The translations under genes were made by a program, and so were the position numbers. Shown here in pieces: positions 1 through 7,827 of a stretch of DNA of 64,000 bases (the first letter of the stretch is position 1; every line of letters begins with the position of its first letter). The notes beneath the pieces are model-generated. The model searched no databases. It was not told where the DNA came from and worked only from the letters and a program-made list of their open reading frames with translations. This stretch comes from Pseudomonas hormoni (GTDB taxonomy: Bacteria > Pseudomonadota > Gammaproteobacteria > Pseudomonadales > Pseudomonadaceae): NCBI RefSeq assembly GCF_018502625.1, contig NZ_CP075566.1:3954001-4018000 (forward strand), read 5' to 3'.

Positions 1-261
1 CACTCGATCATCAGGTTCCATGGAGTTCTGCGATAAGGGAACAGCTCGCAGTGTTTGGCGCATCATGTGTGCGTCTTCAGAATTTCGCATGAGAGCCATC
101 AAAACGTCCTTCGATGCCTGCGAAGTAATCTCGACTTCAACGTCAGGGAAAACTTTGTCGGCAAATGCTCGGACCAGAATTTCGACATCGGCATCTTTTG
201 CGGCCTCGATAAAAGCGTCGACATCGTCCTGACATTCCGCCCTGCAAGAAAATACAGTCAC
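1..261 (-). CDS. Hypothetical protein, 3' end cut by the window edge
   Basis: An open frame runs leftwards off the window from a GTG start at 261. The start is preceded by GGAG at a suitable distance, and the 87 visible codons contain no stop. The product is acidic in its first half (CQDDVDAFIEAAKDADVEI) and contains no motif I recognise. It lies head-away from the XRE regulator at 406-732, on the same strand. Function unknown; the frame itself is fairly secure because of its length, ribosome site and ordinary amino-acid composition. Confidence 0.55.
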   Translation of the reverse strand, partial: MTVFSCRAECQDDVDAFIEAAKDADVEILVRAFADKVFPDVEVEITSQASKDVLMALMRNSEDAHMMRQTLRAVPLSQNSMEPDDRV

Positions 262-405
262 TCAATGCTCCAGTTGTGATCGATCAGAAAAAGGGTTCGC
301 AACGGCTTCAATCCCGTTACCAACCCACGCCCGCATGATTCATTTCGCCCTCACCTCGGGCAGCAGTCCACCACCGCCAGGCAGCGCACTGGGCTAAAGA
401 GCAGC

Positions 406-732
406 TCATTCAGGAGCTTGCTCGGTAATCACGGCCGGTACTGGGGCCAGCTCGGTATACTCGTATGTCAGGTCCTGCCTGATTTTTTCGAGGAGGCTGT
501 CGAGGTCCATTTCTGGACTTTTACGCAGATAGCACTCAATGACGATGCTCGCAGGATGCACATCCATAACAGCTGCTAAATCTTCGATCTTCGCCAGTCC
601 CGGACATCTACGCCCTTGCTCCAGGTGTGTCATGTACGCACGGCTAGTGCTGCCGAAGAACCTTTGCTGGGGCATATGGCGGAGCATTCGCATCCCCTTT
701 AATGCGGCCGCGAAAGCATCATTCAGCTCCAT
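406..732 (-). CDS. XRE-family helix-turn-helix regulator
   Basis: 108 residues. Residues about 1-70 fit a Cro/C1-type helix-turn-helix: an N-terminal helix, the segment SRAYMTHLEQGRRCPGL typical of the recognition-helix area, then LAKIEDLAAVMDVHPASI, the classic last helices. The C-terminal 40 residues (SLLEKIRQDLTY) are helical and acidic. The start is supported by AGAGGTG just upstream. Such small XRE proteins usually repress their own promoter or a neighbour; no target can be named here. It transcribes towards the truncated hypothetical at the window edge. Confidence 0.75.
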   Translation of the reverse strand: MELNDAFAAALKGMRMLRHMPQQRFFGSTSRAYMTHLEQGRRCPGLAKIEDLAAVMDVHPASIVIECYLRKSPEMDLDSLLEKIRQDLTYEYTELAPVPAVITEQAPE

Positions 733-1053
733 TCATCACCTCTTGCAAAGGGAATGATAAAGCCATAAAGTCAGCTTTTTAGCGCCCTACAATTGTAGGG
801 TCTGGATAAAATTTCCACAGATATTAAAGCAATAACTATCGCGGCTATGTCGCTGCGATCAGATTGTCAGAACGGTATCCGCAGAGAGCTTTCGAGCAAA
901 TGTCACCAGGGTTGATTCTTAATCAGGAGCAAGCGCGTCCAGGGACACCGATTGCGTTGATTGGGATACCGGGCGTTGGCGATCAATGACGGCTCCAACG
1001 TTGAAATGAAATCCCCCACGGACAAGGGAAGAACGCAGTGATCGTCCCTATTC
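733..1053. other. Intergenic stretch without a supported gene
   Basis: About 320 bases between the XRE regulator and the zinc-motif hypothetical. It is A+T-richer near 740-850 and should contain the XRE promoter. I see no tRNA, terminator or convincing open frame; frames antisense to the 1054 gene start here but look like shadows. Confidence 0.4.
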
Positions 1054-1446
1054 ATGCATGAGGTATTCCCCGTGAGTCCAGAACGCGAAGAGATGCTTTG
1101 CAAACCAAATCTCAACCTTTTTCCGAACGCGACAATCGTGGACGGGAGATATTTCTGGGGGTTCGAATGCCTGGATGGTTGGTATGACCTTCTGAACAAC
1201 GCTCTTTCGTTGGTTTCTGCTCGGTGCGAGATTGCCCCAGATTGCGAGCCGGTCACGGTCTTGGAGGTGAAGGAAAAATTCGGTGGCTTGAGAATTTACT
1301 ACCGTGGTGGCGACGACTACGTGTGCGGCGTCTTCAATTTGGCGGAGGTGATGTCGGTGAACATTTGCGCTATCTGTGGCTCACGGGTTGGCAATAGGCG
1401 TATGCACTATCACCACCCGCGCTGCGATTTGCATTACGAGTCCTGA
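1054..1446 (+). CDS. Conserved hypothetical with C-terminal zinc-ribbon-like motif
   Basis: 130 residues. The middle carries VKEKFGGLRIYYRGGDD, a signature I associate with a widespread uncharacterised family found in bacteria and phages. The C-terminus has C-A-I-C-G followed by HYHHPRCDLH, which could bind one zinc ion. No signal peptide or membrane segment is visible. The next gene starts 2 bases after its stop, so the two are probably translated from one message. The ATG at 1054 lacks a strong ribosome site; an internal ATG at residue 14 is an alternative. Molecular role unknown. Confidence 0.6.
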   Translation: MHEVFPVSPEREEMLCKPNLNLFPNATIVDGRYFWGFECLDGWYDLLNNALSLVSARCEIAPDCEPVTVLEVKEKFGGLRIYYRGGDDYVCGVFNLAEVMSVNICAICGSRVGNRRMHYHHPRCDLHYES

Positions 1447-1448
1447 CC

Positions 1449-1928
1449 ATGAAATTTTCCATGGCGAATCAACCTGGATTGCTTGACGCATTGCGTGATC
1501 ATCTAGCAACCGACCAAAAGCTTATCGACATCGAAGGCGCTCGTAGCTACGTTTCGTCCCCTCGCCTGATGGATTTCAGCGTACGAAATTTTCCAGCTGA
1601 AAAGTTTGCTGCTGTTGGCGACACGTTTTTAGATAAGCGAACAATGTTCGCTGACTCCCCCCAAAAAACCTATGGCATCTTTTTGGGTGATTGGGAGGTG
1701 ATGAAGCCGCAACTTGATCTGGTGGACGCCTATTCTCACAACGACACCAGCGTCATCAATGTCCAAGTTTGGGCATTCGATCCCTGCGCTCTCGACGAGC
1801 ACCAGACGAGGCTCGCCGTCGCGCTTTCCTACACGCGATTAGAGTTGTACGCAGAGCCCAGAATCATCGGCGCGCTGAATGACGTTTTGGAAGACGTCGG
1901 CTTATTTGTGGATTGTGAGCGCTACTGA
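1449..1928 (+). CDS. Hypothetical protein, coupled to the upstream gene
   Basis: 159 residues, soluble and mildly acidic, without a signal peptide. I recognise no domain. The frame starts 2 bases after the stop of the 1054 gene, and an in-frame second ATG lies at residue 5. The tight spacing suggests the pair acts together. Pairs of small unknown soluble proteins next to regulators sometimes prove to be effector/immunity or toxin/antitoxin partners, but nothing in the sequence proves that here. Confidence 0.55.
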   Translation: MKFSMANQPGLLDALRDHLATDQKLIDIEGARSYVSSPRLMDFSVRNFPAEKFAAVGDTFLDKRTMFADSPQKTYGIFLGDWEVMKPQLDLVDAYSHNDTSVINVQVWAFDPCALDEHQTRLAVALSYTRLELYAEPRIIGALNDVLEDVGLFVDCERY

Positions 1929-2062
1929 CTGAATGACTTCCCTCCCCTAGGTTGCCTTCCTTCGATAGAAGGGACATGACCGCTTACGCGAAAGCATCCA
2001 GGGCTGCGTGGTGGGTGATAGGATGGGCCAGTGCGATCCTCGACGATACGGGCGGTGCCGCG

Positions 2063-2365
2063 ATGAAAGACATCACGAACAATTCCGATACGCCAGAGGA
2101 AGATCAATACGGGTTTGAACGATTGATGAAAATCAAGGCTTTGAGGAATGAGCGCCTGGCGTTGCAGAGAGAGGGATCGCAAGCTGCGTATGAAGCGTTG
2201 AGCCCAGAGGAAAAGATTCTCGTCGATGAGAAATTTCGAGAAGCAGCTCTGAAAATTGCAGCGCAATTTGGGAGGAGCCGGCCATTCAGATATGAGGGCG
2301 ACCAATCGTTATCGGAAAACTCGACACCCGCCGACGCCCACGATCCAAACGACAGCCGCGACTAG
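2063..2365 (+). CDS. Small charged hypothetical protein
   Basis: About 100 residues from the ATG at 2063. The frame is open from 1952, but the upstream part (AKASRAAWWVIGWASAI) looks less like the rest of the protein. The body is rich in Glu, Arg and Lys and predicted helical (ERLMKIKALRNERLALQRE, PEEKILVDEKFREAALKI), ending in a polar tail. No family recognised. It follows the 1449 gene on the same strand after a gap of about 130 bases. Real gene status is moderately likely; its start is uncertain. Confidence 0.4.
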   Translation: MKDITNNSDTPEEDQYGFERLMKIKALRNERLALQREGSQAAYEALSPEEKILVDEKFREAALKIAAQFGRSRPFRYEGDQSLSENSTPADAHDPNDSRD

Positions 2366-2643
2366 CCACTTTATCAGGGTTTCAAGGCTTATTCGTGCAA
2401 AGTTTGAGGCGTGCTGTAACGCGGTGCTGGATCAAACTGCCTAAGGATAGCCAGGCACCTGTAGTCATGAGCGTTGCACGAACCGGACGCGTCCGACGTC
2501 CGTCAACGAATCGCCAGCCGTGTTCACTGCGGAGGTGATCGCATCTGTAGATACACCGAATTTTTCGCCCCTTACTTGAGTTCATTGCGGTCTTGAACGT
2601 TAACTCTGAAGTAGAAAGATCATACGTACAAAGGAGAAGGCCC

Positions 2644-2889
2644 ATGATCACTGGCTCCAAACTCGACGCCCTCAGACGATCTGTGGTCGTAAACATAAAT
2701 GGCGACTTACTCGACAAGGCCAGGGCGTTGGATATCAATCTCTCCGAGACTTTGGAGCAGACCTTGATTGAAATTTTTGGGCAAAATCGGCGGAAACAAT
2801 GGCAGGAAGAGAATCGCCAGGCGATGAATGCCTACACCGACCATGTCGGAATCCACGGGGTTTTCAGCGACGGCCTTCGGGACTTTTGA
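2644..2889 (+). CDS. ccdA: CcdA-type antitoxin
   Basis: 81 residues from the ATG at 2644, which has a clear AAAGGAG ribosome site; the frame is open to a TTG at 2593 but this start is better. Residues 10-45 (SVVVNINGDLLDKARALDINLS) fit the ribbon-helix-helix DNA-binding part of CcdA. The C-terminus (WQEENRQAMNAY, then HGVFSDGLRDF) is the classic toxin-binding tail of chromosomal CcdA proteins. Normally it represses its operon and neutralises the gyrase poison CcdB. Here the toxin gene that should follow is only a fragment, so this looks like an orphan antitoxin. Confidence 0.88.
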   Translation: MITGSKLDALRRSVVVNINGDLLDKARALDINLSETLEQTLIEIFGQNRRKQWQEENRQAMNAYTDHVGIHGVFSDGLRDF

Positions 2890-2963
2890 ACTTGAGTATG
2901 TGATGTAAGGCGAACCTAATTGCTGAGCTTGGTACGCGGGTAGTGGCGCCCTTTAAAAAGCCA
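2890..2963 (+). pseudogene. ccdB toxin remnant
   Basis: Directly after ccdA, the frame beginning at 2910 translates as ANLIAELGTRVVAPFKKP. This closely resembles the conserved CcdB segment (DVQADLI-ELGTRVVVPL in family members). Just upstream GAT GTA AGG suggests the expected Asp-Val-Gln with one base missing. The roughly 20 N-terminal residues and the C-terminal half, including the gyrase-contacting end, are absent or unrecognisable. No start codon remains. I infer a toxin gene destroyed by deletion and frameshift while its antitoxin stayed intact. Confidence 0.6.
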
Positions 2964-3161
2964 CGGCCAAACGGGGAGGTTCTAGGGGGGAGTGGGACAG
3001 ATCCATGTTCTGCCTGGTGCTATGGCTATAGGACGATCCTTCCGCACGTTAGTTACTCGAAGCGATGAAGCGCACGCCACCTATTAACGCTATGCGCTCC
3101 ACCATCTGAAAACCCAAGCGAGCAGCTCACAGCATGGGTATCCATCATTGCAAAAAAATTA

Positions 3162-3524
3162 TTACTTGAGCCAAGACTCAACGGTCGCAGCGCCGTGCTT
3201 TGCCTTCCACTCTTTCAAGACCTTATGGTTACCGCCCTTCGTTTCCACGGTCTCGCCGTTGTGAGGGTTGGTGTAAACCTTCACTTGACGTGCTCTACGG
3301 GAAACACTCTTAGATTCAGTAGCTACCCCGGTACGGCCACGCTTAGGATCCAGGAGGTTGACCACGTCTCTTAGGCTGTAGCTGTAATCTGCGAGCAACG
3401 CTCTGAGCTTGGTTTCAAACTCGATTTCTTTTTTCAGGCCTGCATCGCCTTTCAGGGCTTCAAGCGCCTGCAACTGCTCTGCTAAATGTTTTTCCAGCTG
3501 ACGAAATTCGGCAAGTTTAGACAT
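3162..3524 (-). CDS. MvaT/MvaU-family H-NS-like xenogeneic silencer
   Basis: 120 residues, the usual MvaT length. The N-terminal half is a coiled-coil oligomerisation region (FRQLEKHLAEQLQALEALKG, then KKEIEFETKLRALL). SLRDVVNLLDPKRGR is the family linker. The C-terminus, with KVYTNPHNGETVETKGGNHK and LKEWKAKHG, is the DNA-binding domain that enters A+T-rich minor grooves. These Pseudomonas proteins bind and silence horizontally acquired DNA. The sequence differs from housekeeping MvaT, so it may be an additional mobile-element-type paralogue. It is monocistronic with an A+T-rich upstream region (3525-3700). Confidence 0.9.
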   Translation of the reverse strand: MSKLAEFRQLEKHLAEQLQALEALKGDAGLKKEIEFETKLRALLADYSYSLRDVVNLLDPKRGRTGVATESKSVSRRARQVKVYTNPHNGETVETKGGNHKVLKEWKAKHGAATVESWLK

Positions 3525-3792
3525 CGATCGCTCCTAAGGTTGAGAGGGAATTGGCAACCAGAACCAATTGTAAAATGAAAGAGTCTGCTCCAATCACATA
3601 TTTCGCATCAAATAGAATTTAGCAGATCTTAATGGTCTTACATACTGGAAAACTATAACAAATAGCCTGCGAACATCTGCTTTTACGTACACTGCACTGT
3701 GAGTAGCGATGCCGAAGAGCACTGCGGAGCGTGAAGTACTGCCTGGGATTAGCGTTACAAAAATACTTCAGGCACCGGTAAAAAATCGAAAG

Positions 3793-4833
3793 CTATTCAC
3801 CGTCTGCCGGACAAACTCCAACTCGATTTCGTCCGCCTCTCTTCGCCAGATACAGTCCTTTGTCTGCCAAGTCGATCAGCATTTTGCAATCCTCGGTCCG
3901 CTCGGGTGACATGGTCGCAATCCCGATACTCACTGTTATTACAGATGTCGGCTCAGGCGAATTGTGCGGGATTTTCAATGCCTCTACTTTTTTTCGAAGA
4001 TTTTCCGCAATCGTCATGGCATCGACTGATGACGTAGCAGGCAAGATCACTGCGAATTCCTCTCCGCCATATCGCGCCGGCAAAAAGGATTCTCCTTCCA
4101 CCGCATCGCGCATTGCACCAGCAACTTTTTTTAAGGTGTCGTCGCCCGCTAAATGCCCAAAGCTATCGTTGAAGCGCTTGAAGAAATCTACATCGACCAT
4201 CAGCAACGAGATCTCTAAGCCTGCTCTGCTAGCGGTTTGCCATTCAGCTTGTAAAAACTCATCGAAATGTCTTCGGTTTGCTATTTCAGTCAGCCCATCA
4301 GAATTGACGAGGCGCTTCAATTCGCCCATTGCTCGCTGCAACGTCAGATTGGTATCGAGCAGCTGCTGCTGGCTCGTTCTCAAAGCGCGATATGTGTGAT
4401 CCAAGCGTCTGGCAGTAACGAAGGAGCGTGAGTGGTAGCGAATCCGAGCTATTAACTCGATGGGATCGGGCAGTTTAACCAAATAGTCATCAGCACCCGC
4501 TTCAAAGGCCCGACTTTTCACGCTCGGATCTTCCTTAACTGACAGCGCGATTATCGGTATCCCTCGGGTAGGGACGTTTTTTCGATACTCCTGGATAAGC
4601 GAAAGCCCATCCAATCCTGGCATGACCATATCTTGGAGAATCACAGTGGGCTTCACCCTCACAGCCTCAATTACAGCCTGGGTCGAATCCGTGCAGTAGT
4701 GAAATTTAAGATCAATTTCACTGGCCAGTTGGCGCCGTACAGCCTCTACAATCATCGGTTGGTCATCGACTATCAAAACTATGACGGTCTCGTCTGAGGC
4801 TTCGTAAAACTCCTGAAGCTTTAAGTCGTTCAT
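3793..4833 (-). CDS. WspR-like response regulator diguanylate cyclase
   Basis: About 346 residues from the ATG at 4833. Residues 17-140 are a receiver domain: acidic pair D23-D24, phospho-acceptor D68 in ILQDMVMPG, and the conserved Lys near LVKLPDP. A helical linker (about 150-185) precedes the GGEEF cyclase domain, with active site RYGGEEF intact and DVDFFKRFND for substrate and metal contact. It should make cyclic-di-GMP from two GTP when phosphorylated. The product-inhibition I-site (RxxD five residues before GGEEF) reads GESF here, so feedback inhibition is probably absent. No wsp chemosensory genes are adjacent, so its kinase is elsewhere. Confidence 0.9.
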   Translation of the reverse strand: MNDLKLQEFYEASDETVIVLIVDDQPMIVEAVRRQLASEIDLKFHYCTDSTQAVIEAVRVKPTVILQDMVMPGLDGLSLIQEYRKNVPTRGIPIIALSVKEDPSVKSRAFEAGADDYLVKLPDPIELIARIRYHSRSFVTARRLDHTYRALRTSQQQLLDTNLTLQRAMGELKRLVNSDGLTEIANRRHFDEFLQAEWQTASRAGLEISLLMVDVDFFKRFNDSFGHLAGDDTLKKVAGAMRDAVEGESFLPARYGGEEFAVILPATSSVDAMTIAENLRKKVEALKIPHNSPEPTSVITVSIGIATMSPERTEDCKMLIDLADKGLYLAKRGGRNRVGVCPADGE

Positions 4834-5084
4834 GCCCCGCCCCATAGCCAACCAAAGGAAAATAAGCCGGGATTCTTTGCTCAACTGTTACAAATCCAGA
4901 TGCAAAAATAATAGAAAGCGAGCACCTATCATTGTTCCGATTTTTGAACTGCAAAGACTCCGCATCTGAAACTATGGCACCTGTACGAATCGACTAACCG
5001 CACAAGGGATCCTGCCAAGCCTCAATGAGATGCATTCGATAAGGCAAAATTTAGACGTGGATGGGATTGCGCACAAGGGAATTA

Positions 5085-5402
5085 CTAGATTGATTCGATC
5101 GAAACCAGCTCAAAATACTTAAATTTTTTCTTCTTCGCTTCTGTCTTTGCTTCCTGTTCGGCGATGAGACTACTCAGAGTGCTCGCATCGTAAACGAACG
5201 TGTCTGCTTTACCTTCGAACTCCGTCGTAACGCGCAAAGTCACCCTCAGCTTTGGCGACCTAGAGGTGGCAACCTTCCGAGCCTTTGATACGTGTTGCGA
5301 GTCCGCTGTGATGCGTGAGTCCTGAACTTCTGGACTTGACTCATTGTTGCCCAAGCCAAAAAGCGCTTGGCGCATTTCTGCCTCGGTAAGATTTTCTTTC
5401 AT
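5085..5402 (-). CDS. Conserved hypothetical protein
   Basis: About 105 residues from the ATG at 5402; an ATG 18 bases upstream is also possible. The N-terminus (LTEAEMRQALFGLG) is helical. The C-terminal half (LRVTLRVTTEFEGKADTFVYDASTLS, split here only for reading, then AEQEAKTEAKKKKF) suggests a small beta-rich domain followed by a lysine-rich helix. I do not recognise a named domain. It stands alone between the cyclase and the MarR regulator, with no operon partner. Function unknown. Confidence 0.55.
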   Translation of the reverse strand: MKENLTEAEMRQALFGLGNNESSPEVQDSRITADSQHVSKARKVATSRSPKLRVTLRVTTEFEGKADTFVYDASTLSSLIAEQEAKTEAKKKKFKYFELVSIESI

Positions 5403-5623
5403 TGAGGTGCCTCGTTGCACTTACGTTGGTTGACCAGATTTTCAAAAATTTGGCATCCAAGCCTGGGTAGGGAATTACCACCAGCCCTACCATTCAGGGC
5501 TAGGTAACAAATCACTGAGGGCCTATTCCCAGTTAATCAGTCCACTATGGACAGCTTGAAAAGAAACAGGGATTTCCCGCTGCCAATCTAATGAGACAAC
5601 AGCCCCCTCAAGAAATTGAGCAG

Positions 5624-6073
5624 TTATTTCTTTTCGATCAGCCGGTCACGGATGCCAGCTACAGCAGCTTGGATCTCCATGATCTTCTCAGTGCTCAATC
5701 CAACGGCATCCTGAATGCAGTTCGGTACTTTAAGGGCCTCTGCCTTGAGTGCCCATCCCGCCTCCGTCAGCTTTACGCGCACCTGACGCTCATCCTGCGG
5801 GTCTCGATTGCGAGTAATCAAACCCGCGCTTTCGAGGCGCTTTACCAATGGAGTGAGCGTACTTGATTCCAGAAACAGCTTGTTCCCTAGATCCTTGATG
5901 ATCTGATCATCCTCGGCCCAAAGCGTCACCATCAACAGATATTGCGGGTACGTCAGGCCGAGCGACTCCAGCATCGGACGGTAGTACTGCGTGAGTGCAT
6001 GACCAGCCGAATAAATCGAGAAGCATAAAAAATCATTCAGCGGCGCGAAGTCGCTTTTGCCTTCTTCTGACAC
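5624..6073 (-). CDS. OhrR-like MarR-family peroxide-sensing repressor
   Basis: 149 residues from a GTG at 6073, chosen because AAAGGAGGG lies just upstream; the longer open frame would run across the divergent promoter. It has the OhrR signature LCFSIYSAGHAL with reactive Cys17, then YPQYLLMVTLW, and a MarR winged helix (LGNKLFLESSTLTPLVKRLESAG, wing at RNRDPQDERQVRVKLT). OhrR repressors release DNA when this Cys is oxidised by organic peroxides or hypochlorous acid. It is divergent from the secreted hydrolase at 6237, its probable target; an ohr gene is not next to it. Confidence 0.88.
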   Translation of the reverse strand: MSEEGKSDFAPLNDFLCFSIYSAGHALTQYYRPMLESLGLTYPQYLLMVTLWAEDDQIIKDLGNKLFLESSTLTPLVKRLESAGLITRNRDPQDERQVRVKLTEAGWALKAEALKVPNCIQDAVGLSTEKIMEIQAAVAGIRDRLIEKK

Positions 6074-6236
6074 CTGAGTCCCTCCTTTAGTCTGAGATAC
6101 CACGTTATTACGTGCACGATTCAATCGCAAGCAATTGACAAAGAATTTTTCCTGCCGCACGATTGCTACCAAGGCGATTCAATCGCACACAAAGTATTTT
6201 CAAACCAACAGTTTTTCCCGACAGGTAGACATCCGC
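6074..6236. promoter_or_regulatory. Divergent promoter region with a 13-bp direct repeat
   Basis: The space between the OhrR-like gene and the hydrolase carries CGATTCAATCGCA twice, at 6117-6129 and 6175-6187. Between them lies TTGACA (6135-6140), a possible -35, and GCACGATTGC (6157-6166), which resembles part of the repeat in inverse. I infer that these are operator half-sites for the MarR regulator; no binding data exist here. Confidence 0.45.
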
Positions 6237-7007
6237 ATGAAAAAGATTTTCTCTGGTTTAGCACTCGCCACCGCACTCCTCGCAGGCGGTATTGCCCACG
6301 CAGCTGACGCAAAGCCAACCATAGTACTGGTTCACGGTGCTTTCGCTGATTCAAGCAGCTGGAATGGCGTTATCAAGATTCTGGAAAAGGATGGCTACCC
6401 AGTCATCGCAGCCTCCAACCCATTGCGCAGCCTCAAAGGTGACGCTCAATCCGTTGCGGAATTGCTGGCATCCATCAAAACCCCTGTTGTTTTGGTCGGC
6501 CACTCCTACGGCGGCCCCGTCATCTCCGAAGCCGCTTACGGCCAATCCAACGTCAAATCGTTGGTTTACGTAGCAGGTGTGGCACCTGAAGCGGGCGAAT
6601 CAACGGCGGATCTGTCCGGTAAATTTCCCGGTGGAACCTTAGGCCCAACCCTTGCGCCACCTGTTGAGTTGGCTGACGGTAATAAAGATCTCTATATCCA
6701 GCAGGACAAGTTCCATGCTCAGTTCGCCGCAGATGTTCCAGCTGCCGAAGCTAAGCTGATGGCCGCGACTCAGCGCCCTGTGACCGCAGAAGCACTCCAC
6801 GAGAAGTCGACTGAGCCAGCCTGGAAAACCGTTCCGTCCTATTTCGTTTATGGCGACCTGGACAAAAACATCCCGGCTCAAGCCCAGGTGTTCATGGCTG
6901 AACGTGCACACGCCAAAGAAGTTGTGAAGGTCAAAGGTGGTTCGCACGTCGTGATGATTTCCAATCCGAAAATCGTCGCCAACTTGATTGAAAAAGCAGC
7001 AAAATGA
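6237..7007 (+). CDS. Secreted alpha/beta hydrolase
   Basis: About 256 residues from the ATG at 6237; the upstream open frame belongs to the promoter. A Sec signal peptide is clear (MKKIFSGLALATALLAGG, cleavage near AHA-AD). The mature protein begins PTIVLVHGAFADSSSW, the oxyanion region, followed by nucleophile elbow GHSYGG and a C-terminal catalytic His in KGGSHVV. This is the EstC/salicylate-esterase-like group often placed next to OhrR- or LysR-type stress regulators. Its substrate cannot be read from sequence. Control by the divergent MarR protein is inferred from layout. Confidence 0.85.
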   Translation: MKKIFSGLALATALLAGGIAHAADAKPTIVLVHGAFADSSSWNGVIKILEKDGYPVIAASNPLRSLKGDAQSVAELLASIKTPVVLVGHSYGGPVISEAAYGQSNVKSLVYVAGVAPEAGESTADLSGKFPGGTLGPTLAPPVELADGNKDLYIQQDKFHAQFAADVPAAEAKLMAATQRPVTAEALHEKSTEPAWKTVPSYFVYGDLDKNIPAQAQVFMAERAHAKEVVKVKGGSHVVMISNPKIVANLIEKAAK

Positions 7008-7521
7008 AATTTCGGGCAGTTGCCAAGAGGCTAATTCGATTGGTAACTGACCGATCCACTAAACGTTCATTTGCTGAAAGCACACCCCAGCAACTCTCTG
7101 ACCAAGGGTTTGATTCACTTCGTAATCAGAATGCTGAGTGGTGCAAGCTACAGGGACTCCGCGGAGAACTCACATCGTTTTGTGATGAGCAGGAAACGGA
7201 GTCTCAGTTTCGATCAGCCCAGCTTCACAAGTTTTTCACATTATCTAACCTACGTTGACTTCGCTCCTTTCTAATTCTGATTTTTTTGCCCGCGCTTAGA
7301 CGCGGGCTTTTCTTTGTCTGCGTGATAGATAGGTGGCTCTCGTTACCTGTCCCAAGGTACCCGTCGACCAAAAAATTGGTGGATGGTCCAAGGCACATTG
7401 AGGGCATCTCCTCACTCTATGGGCCAAGAAAGCGCTTTACTAAATATTTGGTTACAAATAGTGGCGCTTTGCCCGTTATCAAGCGATCATCCGCGCACAT
7501 AAAAAGAATGGATTCGAAAAA
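7008..7521. other. Intergenic region between hydrolase and hxs operon
   Basis: About 510 bases. It contains an intrinsic terminator at 7288-7314 and, beyond it, the likely promoter zone of the hxs operon. An open frame at 7004-7258 exists but shows no ribosome site and no protein-like pattern, so I leave it out. Confidence 0.4.
7288..7314 (+). terminator. Intrinsic terminator
   Basis: GCCCGCG and CGCGGGC form a 7-bp stem around a 6-base loop (CTTAGA), followed by TTTTCTTTG. A T-run also lies on the left side, so it may work in both directions. It separates the hydrolase gene from the hxs operon. Confidence 0.8.
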
Positions 7522-7827
7522 ATGAACTGGGAAGTTACGGTTTCCGTGGACAGCGCGATTTATCCACTGAGCGTTGTTCAGCGCGTTTCCTATGCTGTCG
7601 CACCTACCTTAACGATTCAGGTTCGGCAGACAGACAATCAGATTCATCTCGATGCCGTTCCCACGATGCTCATCGGCGGAGCTGGTGCAGTCATATCCAA
7701 GCAAGAAGGGCGCGAGCTAATTCTCCGCAATCTGAACGATTTCGCGTTGCGCGAGCGCATTCAGATTGAAACCTCTGGGCTGAGGGAAATACTTGCAAAT
7801 GCCGCCCTACGTGGAGCTGGCGTGTGA
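7522..7827 (+). CDS. hxsD: His-Xaa-Ser system protein HxsD
   Basis: 101 residues. It begins with short beta strands (WEVTVSVDSAIYPLSVVQRVSYAVAP in two pieces) and ends in helices with IQIETSGLREILANAALRGAG, the pattern I know for HxsD. No catalytic motif is evident, and its role in the system is not established; it may be an accessory or substrate-presenting factor for the radical-SAM enzymes. It overlaps hxsB by 4 bases (GTGA), so the two are translationally coupled. Identification rests both on the sequence pattern and on its position at the head of hxsBCA. Confidence 0.85.
   Translation: MNWEVTVSVDSAIYPLSVVQRVSYAVAPTLTIQVRQTDNQIHLDAVPTMLIGGAGAVISKQEGRELILRNLNDFALRERIQIETSGLREILANAALRGAGV

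Noticed and set aside
5591..5866. Rightward frame of 91 codons
   Set aside because: Wholly antisense to the OhrR-like gene, whose protein pattern is clear.
7004..7258. Open frame overlapping the end of the secreted hydrolase gene
   Set aside because: No ribosome site, composition unlike a conserved protein, and a terminator follows. It overlaps the hydrolase stop by chance.
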